This document shows positions 55,458-61,480 of a stretch of DNA of 64,000 nt, one piece after another. Location: NCBI RefSeq assembly GCF_003325755.1, contig NZ_QORI02000017.1, positions 1-64,000 on the forward strand. Direction: 5' to 3'. Origin of the DNA: Pseudomonas sp. SST3 (GTDB lineage: Bacteria > Pseudomonadota > Gammaproteobacteria > Pseudomonadales > Pseudomonadaceae). The notes beneath the pieces are model-generated. The model saw nothing but the letters and a program-made list of their open reading frames with translations. It was not told the DNA's origin and ran no database searches. Both the position numbers and the translations under genes were made by a program. Within the stretch, counting starts at the first letter, position 1. Every line of letters starts with the position of its first letter.

Positions 55458-55856
55458 TCAACTGAGGGCTTTGATGAGGTCGTCCTTGCGCATTTTCGAA
55501 CGCCCCTGAACATCACGCTCACGCGCTTTCTGCATCAGTTCGTCTTTCGTAAGGTCGGTGAGGGAAGTGCTGCCCGAGCGGTCGTTGCGCGCCGAGCCCT
55601 TGTTGGGAGAATCACCCGAGCGAGCCTTTGCCGCCCGATGCGCCGAATCCTTGCGATCGGCTCGTTTCGCTGTGTCGCTTTTCTTTTGCCCCGAGCCACC
55701 CTTGCGCTCGCCACCTCCGGATTGCTTGTTGACAGTGGCCCAGGCTCGGGCTTCGGCCTCCTTCTCTGGCACCCCGCGCTCCTCGTAGCTCTCTTCGATA
55801 TGTTCGGCCTTACGCTGTTGTTTGTCGGTGTACTTAGATTTTTCGCCTCTGGGCAT
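55458..55856 (-). CDS. Basic protein with Rho N-terminal/SAP-like C-terminal domain
   Basis: 132 residues. The N-terminal block KYTDKQQRKAEHIEESYEERG and EAEARAWATVNKQSGG is common in short pseudomonad proteins annotated as plasmid-stabilisation-like. A Lys/Ser/Arg-rich linker follows, and the last 35 residues (LTDLTKDELMQKARERDVQGRSKMRKDDLIKAL) form a helix-turn-helix-like Rho-N/SAP motif likely to bind nucleic acid. Function unknown. GAGGTAAATC precedes the ATG. Confidence 0.75.
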   Translation of the reverse strand: MPRGEKSKYTDKQQRKAEHIEESYEERGVPEKEAEARAWATVNKQSGGGERKGGSGQKKSDTAKRADRKDSAHRAAKARSGDSPNKGSARNDRSGSTSLTDLTKDELMQKARERDVQGRSKMRKDDLIKALS

Positions 55857-56072
55857 GATGATTTACCTCGTGCCGGTAGAACATGCGGGGCCGCATTTGC
55901 CTGCCTTGGAGTGGCTTGCGCCACGACGCCTGTGTTCTGTTTGGTCCTCGTGGCAGGCCCTGAGTTTCACACGTGTTAGCATCGCCGGTTCCGCCTGCCA
56001 CATCGGTCGTCCGGTTTGGCCACACCTCGAGCCGTGGCAAGTAGGTGGACTGGGTACAGCACAACAAACCTT

Positions 56073-56120
56073 GGCCAGCTTCATTTCAGCGGAACGAAAT
56101 TCGTTTATGCTGGCCTGAAA
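56073..56120. promoter_or_regulatory. Nested inverted repeats in the 55857-56232 gap
   Basis: GGCCAGC (56073-56079) is the reverse complement of GCTGGCC (56109-56115); inside lies AACGAA-A-TTCGTT (56093-56105); TTTCAG (56084-56089) also pairs with CTGAAA (56115-56120). The rest of the 376-base gap shows no supported gene. It may be an operator or an mRNA stem before the rmlD-like gene. Confidence 0.5.
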
Positions 56121-56232
56121 GAAGCACGAGCCGCGCTATCTCGGCAGTTACAGCGTGATTTCGTGTTTCGAATCTGTTTCAGAAAATCCATGCTTGCCGT
56201 TACCGGTGAGCTTTGAATGAGGCAATAACCAG

Positions 56233-57159
56233 ATGCGAATCCTTGTATGCGGAGCCGGTGGCCAGGTCGGCCACGAGTTGGTAGACCGTGCTGGTGCGTA
56301 TGGTCTCGAGACGCTTGGCATGACTCGGGAGCAGCTGGACATTACCGATGCTGGCCAAATCGCAGGCCTCGTTAGCCAGCTCAAACCAGGCATGATCATC
56401 AATGCAGCCGCCTACACGCATGTCGACAATGCCGAGACGCACAGCGAGCAGGCTTACGCGACTAACCGCGATGGCGCAGCCAGGCTTGCCGAGGCCGCTC
56501 GGCAAGCGTCCATCCCGTTGCTGCACATCTCTACCGACTATGTATTTTCCGGCGAAGCCCGGGCGCCTTACCGGGAGGAAGACGACGTCGCCCCAACGGG
56601 GGTTTACGGCGCGAGCAAGCTGGCCGGTGAGTCGGCTATCCAAGCTGTGCTGGACGAGCATTTGATCCTGCGGACCAGTTGGGTGTATGGCGTGCACGGG
56701 CATAACTTCGTCAAGACGATGCTACGTCTTGGGCGTCAACGCGATTCGCTGTCCGTCGTCGCCGATCAGTTTGGTTGCCCAACCCAGGCCGGTAGCATCG
56801 CAGACGTATTGCTGCAGTTGGCTCAGCGTTATGCTCAGAACGGTACGCTTGCCTGGGGGCTTTACCACTACAGCGGCAAGTCGCCCTGCACCTGGTTCGA
56901 TTTCGCCGCAGAGATCTTTCGTCAGGCGGAGACCAAGGGCATTCTTCCAAGAAAGCCGAAGGTGTCCTCGATCACGACCGCCCAGTACCCGACGCCTGCG
57001 CGCCGTCCGGCCTGGTCGGTGCTCGATTGCTCGAAGTTCGAAACAACTTTCGGCATCGATACGCACGACTGGCATGATGATCTGTCGTCTGTGCTCGATG
57101 TGCTGATCGAGGCGGAGCCCAGTGCCGCGGCTCCTGCTACGCAGCACTCCCAGGCCTGA
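56233..57159 (+). CDS. RmlD-like dTDP-4-dehydrorhamnose reductase
   Basis: 308 residues, extended SDR. NAD(P) motif GAGGQVG (7-13), NAAAYTHVDNAE, STDYVFSG and the catalytic YGASK (Tyr-x3-Lys). The DQFGCPTQAGSIADV segment matches RmlD/RfbD. RmlD reduces dTDP-4-keto-rhamnose to dTDP-rhamnose. No rmlB, rmlA or rmlC is adjacent, so this copy is isolated; another nucleotide-sugar substrate is possible. Pro/Ala/Gln-rich tail at the C-terminus. Confidence 0.85.
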   Translation: MRILVCGAGGQVGHELVDRAGAYGLETLGMTREQLDITDAGQIAGLVSQLKPGMIINAAAYTHVDNAETHSEQAYATNRDGAARLAEAARQASIPLLHISTDYVFSGEARAPYREEDDVAPTGVYGASKLAGESAIQAVLDEHLILRTSWVYGVHGHNFVKTMLRLGRQRDSLSVVADQFGCPTQAGSIADVLLQLAQRYAQNGTLAWGLYHYSGKSPCTWFDFAAEIFRQAETKGILPRKPKVSSITTAQYPTPARRPAWSVLDCSKFETTFGIDTHDWHDDLSSVLDVLIEAEPSAAAPATQHSQA

Positions 57160-57286
57160 CCGATCCGGATCGGACCCTGCTTGAACGCGGGCTGCATCCG
57201 GTTGGGTGATCTGGCTCGCGACTCGGAGTATTCTTTGCGGCTTTTGCGGGGCGACATCTAGTCGCGCCGGTTGCTGGAGAAGCCGC

Positions 57287-58186
57287 TTGGTCGTGTTTCA
57301 GGCAATTCTGCCTATCTTTGGCTTGATCATGCTCGGCTATCTGCTGGGCTGGCGCCACTGGCTCGCGGGTGAGGCGGCGGCCGGGCTCGCCAATATCACC
57401 TTCAAATTGTTCATGCCGGCGGTATTGTTTACTGGCATTGCGCGCGCGCAGCTAAGCGAAGGCATGTCGCCGATGCTATTGCTGGCTTATTTCGGGCCGG
57501 TACTCGCCATTTTCGTTCTGGTAGGCCTGGTTGCCCACCGTGTGCTTGGTCGGGCTTCGCCCCTCGGATTGACGGCGGCCTATTCCAATAACGTGCTGGT
57601 CGGGATCCCCTTGGTCACAACCTTGCTTGGGCCGGAGAGCCTGGTCTATGTGTTCGCCATCCTGGTTTTTCACAGCCTGATTCTGTTTTCGCTGCAGAGC
57701 TTCTACGGTGCGTTCGGTTCAGGGCAAAAGGTTAGTGGCGCTGCGCTGCTGAAAAACCTGGCTAACCCGCTCATCGTGGGTTTGTTACTCGGCGCCTTGC
57801 TGAACGTGTCTGGGTTGGGCCTGCCGCAACCGGTGTGGCGCATGGCAGACTGGTTGGCTCAGGCCGCCTTGCCTTGTGCGCTTATCGTGCTGGGCATCAG
57901 CCTGTCGCGCTATCGGCTACGCCCGAGCACTACAGTGCTGGGGCTGGCATTGGTCAAGCTGGGCTTGTTTCCACTGCTGGTATGGTACGTCGGCGGGTTG
58001 CTGCCCGGACTCAGTCACGAGGCCCGCAGCGTGCTGGTGTTACTGGCGGCTTGCCCGAGTGGTGTCAACGTGCTGGCATTCGTGATCAATCAGGACGATA
58101 CCCGCGTAGTCAGCTCGACGGTCTTCCTCTCGACATTGCTTGCAGCGATCAGCCTGCCGCTGTGGATGCTGTTGATGTCGGCCTGA
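57287..58186 (+). CDS. AEC-family (auxin efflux carrier-like) transporter
   Basis: About 299 residues, ten predicted helices in two halves separated near the middle, with the family's NNVLVGIPLVTTLLG and the final PSGVNVLAFVINQDDTRVVSSTVFLSTLLAA blocks. The start is uncertain: TTG 57287 has GGAGA seven bases upstream; GTG 57293 is an alternative, and the first in-frame ATG (57206) would add a hydrophilic leader. Relatives export organic acids; substrate unknown. Confidence 0.8.
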   Translation: MVVFQAILPIFGLIMLGYLLGWRHWLAGEAAAGLANITFKLFMPAVLFTGIARAQLSEGMSPMLLLAYFGPVLAIFVLVGLVAHRVLGRASPLGLTAAYSNNVLVGIPLVTTLLGPESLVYVFAILVFHSLILFSLQSFYGAFGSGQKVSGAALLKNLANPLIVGLLLGALLNVSGLGLPQPVWRMADWLAQAALPCALIVLGISLSRYRLRPSTTVLGLALVKLGLFPLLVWYVGGLLPGLSHEARSVLVLLAACPSGVNVLAFVINQDDTRVVSSTVFLSTLLAAISLPLWMLLMSA

Positions 58187-58203
58187 GTCCGCACTCGACG
58201 GCC

Positions 58204-58965
58204 TCAGGACTTGCCGCGTCGATCACCGTGCGCATGAGGGGCGATGATGTCCTCGAGGCGCAGTCCGGTCAGGCCATGAATGGTGCGCCAGAGATAATAG
58301 AAAATCGCCATCATCATCACCATGCTCGGAATCGCAATCATCGGATAGCTGAGCAAGGTCATGCGGCCGAGCTCAGCGTTGAAAGCCTCACTACCGGCCG
58401 GGCTGTTGACGATCCATTTGGCCAGCACATAGTTCATGAACGACGAAAAGAAGAAGGTGCCGCTGAGGAAGTAGGTGGCGCGTAGCAGTCGGGTCTCGAA
58501 GTGAGCGGTCTGCCCGTTGCGTTCGAGTTGCTCGTGAACCTTCTCGACGTTAAGTACCTTGGGGTTGTACAGCAGCGTGCGGATCAGTGGAAAGCGAGTG
58601 CGGGTAGAAGCCAGCACGGCGATGCCGATGATGCCTGGAATGGCAGCTTCCTTGATTGCCAGCCACTGCGGATCGAGCTGCAGCAAGCCGATACCACCGG
58701 TAAGCAGCACGCTGATCAGCCCCAGCAGCGCGATCCAGTTGAATTTGCGGTACTTCGCCAACTCGAACAATCCCCAGCCGAGCGGGAATGCCAGTGCCAG
58801 TAATAGCGCGCCGTCTGCGCCGAGGCGGTCATCGCCACTGAGCTTCATCAGGATCACTGAAGGAATCACGATGCTGATGGCCAGGTCCATCAATGGCCGA
58901 GGCTTGTGATCGACCGGCTGGTCGGCGCCGGGTGGGTTGGAGCGGGTATCGGTCATGTGAGTCAT
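58204..58965 (-). CDS. VC0807-family membrane protein
   Basis: About 253 residues from ATG 58965. Five to six helices (LMDLAISIVIPSVILMKLS, DGALLLALAFPLGWGLFEL, FFSSFMNYVLAKWIV and others) and the motif PLIRTLLYNPKVLNVEKVHEQL. It resembles the uncharacterised VC0807 family (sometimes called MFS-like). The track-length start at 59040 would add a polar His-rich leader. The gene is convergent with the AEC transporter. Function unknown. Confidence 0.7.
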   Translation of the reverse strand: MTHMTDTRSNPPGADQPVDHKPRPLMDLAISIVIPSVILMKLSGDDRLGADGALLLALAFPLGWGLFELAKYRKFNWIALLGLISVLLTGGIGLLQLDPQWLAIKEAAIPGIIGIAVLASTRTRFPLIRTLLYNPKVLNVEKVHEQLERNGQTAHFETRLLRATYFLSGTFFFSSFMNYVLAKWIVNSPAGSEAFNAELGRMTLLSYPMIAIPSMVMMMAIFYYLWRTIHGLTGLRLEDIIAPHAHGDRRGKS

Positions 58966-59046
58966 GTTCGTCTCGGAGGAGCGCGCATGATCACCCGAGC
59001 GCGCGTCCTTAGCCATAGTGCAATGGTGGTGTTCCGTCACAACAGG

Positions 59047-59997
59047 TTACTGACCGGTACCACCCTTGCGTCGCCTTTCTGACCATTGCGCAGCTTCGAA
59101 GACCAACACTACGAGAATTGCGAGGGCGAATGGCAGCAGCAGGTAGAAGCCCCTGAATACGATCAAGGCTGCCAGGACATCGGCAGTCGCCAGCTCAGGC
59201 AGAGCCGCAATAAAGGTCACTTCGAGCACTCCGAGGCCACCCGGCGCATGGGACAGCAAGGCCAGGGAAAATGATGCGAGGAACACCCCGAGCACCACTA
59301 GATAGCCCGGATTCTGCGCCTCGGGGAGGGCAAAGTAGATGATCGCGGCGGCACAGGCGAGCTCCAGCGGTGCGGCGATTAGCTGCCTTCCGACAATTGG
59401 CAGCCGTGGATAGTCGATGCGCCATTTCCCGACGTGCATCGGTGCGAAATGCCGCCAAGCGCCGGTCACGTAAAGGCCGACCAGACACAGTAGGGAAGAG
59501 CCAACGGCGATCGACAACCATGGCTCGGCGTCGATGAGCCTGTTCAGCAGGTCGGGTCGAAGGATTAGAACAGCTCCTCCCGCCAGTAGGGTCCCGAGGA
59601 CGAATGTCAATGAACAGAACACGATCAGCACGCCGATCTCGTGCGGGGTAAGGCCCCTGCTGCGGTAGGCGCGGTAGCGCACGACTGCGCCGGAAAACAC
59701 CGATGCACCGACGTTGTGGGCCAAGGCATACGTGGTGAACGAGCAGAGCGTAATGAACCACCATGAAATGTTCTTGCCCAGATGGGCTATGGCGATTCGG
59801 TCGTACCAGGCCAGCGCGCTGTAGGCGCCAAGGGTCGCCAGGCCTGCCAGCAACCAGTCGCCATTGCCGATCGCTTCGAGGCTGTCGGTGAGTTCGGCCA
59901 GCGAAAGATTGCGAATTTCCTGATAAAGCAGATAGCCGGAAAGCAGTACCGCCGTGATGCCGACGAGGGTCCAGGCGACATCGCTCCTTTTCATCAT
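59047..59997 (-). CDS. UPF0104 / lysylphosphatidylglycerol-synthase-type membrane protein
   Basis: About 316 residues from the ATG pair 59997/59994 after AAGGAGCC. Seven or more helices. LSHAPGGLGVLEVTFIAALPELA matches the conserved end of the UPF0104/YbhN (LPG synthase TM domain) family. It lacks the soluble aminoacyl-transferase domain of MprF, so lipid lysylation is not implied; flippase-like roles are suggested for some relatives. Divergent from the P450 gene. Confidence 0.8.
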   Translation of the reverse strand: MMKRSDVAWTLVGITAVLLSGYLLYQEIRNLSLAELTDSLEAIGNGDWLLAGLATLGAYSALAWYDRIAIAHLGKNISWWFITLCSFTTYALAHNVGASVFSGAVVRYRAYRSRGLTPHEIGVLIVFCSLTFVLGTLLAGGAVLILRPDLLNRLIDAEPWLSIAVGSSLLCLVGLYVTGAWRHFAPMHVGKWRIDYPRLPIVGRQLIAAPLELACAAAIIYFALPEAQNPGYLVVLGVFLASFSLALLSHAPGGLGVLEVTFIAALPELATADVLAALIVFRGFYLLLPFALAILVVLVFEAAQWSERRRKGGTGQ

Positions 59998-60202
59998 TAC
60001 GTTGGCTCCTTGGCGACGGCTTATGCCTCGAAGCGAAGGTTCGGACAATGATGGTGCATGCGTCGCGGAATAATTCGGCCGGTCTTTTATCGGCAGCGAA
60101 CCGCGCGTTTTGTTCATTTCATCGCAGGCGCGGACGAGGCGCCGGCACCCATGCGGCGCGGCGAGGTCTACCGGCGAGCCACTCTGCTTCGGAGGCGTAC
60201 GT

Positions 60203-61459
60203 ATGCCGGACATCCCGCGAGACCCACAGGTAGAAAGCTCGCTTTCGCTACTCGGCGAAGGCTACTCGTTCATTCCAAGTCGGTGTCGGCGGCTCGGCTC
60301 GGATCTCTTTCAGGTCCGTCTGTTGATGCAGAACACCATCTGCATGAGCGGGGAAGATGCTGCCAAACTGTTCTACGACGAGCAGCTGTTTCAGCGTCAG
60401 CACGCGGCGCCACGTATGTTGAAAAAAACGCTGTTCGGCCAGGGGGGCGTGCAGGGATTGGATGGTGAGGCCCATCGGCATCGCAAGCAGCTGTTCACGT
60501 CGTTGCTGACGAGCGAGGCGATCGCGGAGTTGGTGCGGTTGAGCGAGGCCAATTGGCTGGCGGCTATCCAGACGTGGCGGCTCAGCGATCGTGTGGTCCT
60601 TATGAGTGAGGTTCAGGCGATCCTTACTCGTGCTGTATGCGAGTGGGCCGGCGTGCCGCTCGTGGAGCATGAACTGACAAAGCGTCGTGATCAGCTGGCG
60701 GCCATGATTGATGGTGCGGGTGGCGTTGGAGCCCGTCACTGGCGTGCCCGCAACGCGCGTAAAGAGGCGGAACGCTGGGTAGCCGACATGATCAATCAGG
60801 TACGTGACGGAACCATGAAGATTGGCGACGACCGGGCGTTGGCGATAGTCGCACGGCACCGCGACGCGGATGGGGCCGTTCTGGAGGAGCGGATCGCCGC
60901 GGTGGAAATGCTCAACCTGCTGCGCCCGACCGTCGCGGTAGCTCGTTTCATCGTCTATGCCGCGATGGAATTGCTTGCGCACCCGCAATGGAAACAGCGT
61001 CTCCAAGACGATGATGACGCGTTGGAACCCTTTGCCCAGGAAGTTCGCCGACTTCATGCCTTCTTTCCCTTCACCGCGGCGCGCGTTCGAAAGGATTTCG
61101 AATGGAAGGGCTATCATTTTCCCAAAGGGACACGGGTGTTGCTGGATCTCTACGGTACCAACCGAGACGCACGACTCTGGGCACAGCCCGAGATCTTTCG
61201 CCCCGAGCGCTTCGCCACCTGGGATGGCGGAGCGTTCAACTTCATCACTCAAGGTGGGGGAGATGTTGCGACAGGCCATCGCTGTCCCGGAGAGCCTCTG
61301 GCGATCGCGTTACTAGTGAGCGCGCTGGGGATACTGACGAGGCGAATGAGCTATGCGGTACCCGCTCAGGATCTACACATGGATGAGTCTCGAATGCCAG
61401 CACAACCGGAAAGTCTGCTGGTCATCAGCGATGTCCGACCCGTGCCGCCAATGGTGTAG
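60203..61459 (+). CDS. CYP152-family P450 fatty-acid peroxygenase
   Basis: 418 residues from ATG 60203 with GGAGG seven bases before it. The haem Cys361 lies in GHRCPGE. Arg241-Pro242 in LLRPTVAV matches the Arg that binds the fatty-acid carboxylate in CYP152 enzymes (Arg242 in B. subtilis BSbeta). DLYGTNRDARLW and the GGG before TGHRCPG are family hallmarks. These enzymes use H2O2 directly, with no reductase partner. Gln84 sits where BSbeta has Gln85 and the decarboxylase OleT has His85, so hydroxylation is predicted over alkene formation. No redox partner gene is nearby, which fits. Confidence 0.9.
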   Translation: MPDIPRDPQVESSLSLLGEGYSFIPSRCRRLGSDLFQVRLLMQNTICMSGEDAAKLFYDEQLFQRQHAAPRMLKKTLFGQGGVQGLDGEAHRHRKQLFTSLLTSEAIAELVRLSEANWLAAIQTWRLSDRVVLMSEVQAILTRAVCEWAGVPLVEHELTKRRDQLAAMIDGAGGVGARHWRARNARKEAERWVADMINQVRDGTMKIGDDRALAIVARHRDADGAVLEERIAAVEMLNLLRPTVAVARFIVYAAMELLAHPQWKQRLQDDDDALEPFAQEVRRLHAFFPFTAARVRKDFEWKGYHFPKGTRVLLDLYGTNRDARLWAQPEIFRPERFATWDGGAFNFITQGGGDVATGHRCPGEPLAIALLVSALGILTRRMSYAVPAQDLHMDESRMPAQPESLLVISDVRPVPPMV

Positions 61460-61480
61460 CGGCGCGGAAGCGAAACAGCG

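Noticed and set aside
55822..56118. 98-codon frame in the gap after the Rho-N-like gene
   Set aside because: Its beginning runs antisense through the neighbouring gene and the composition is atypical; no supporting motif.
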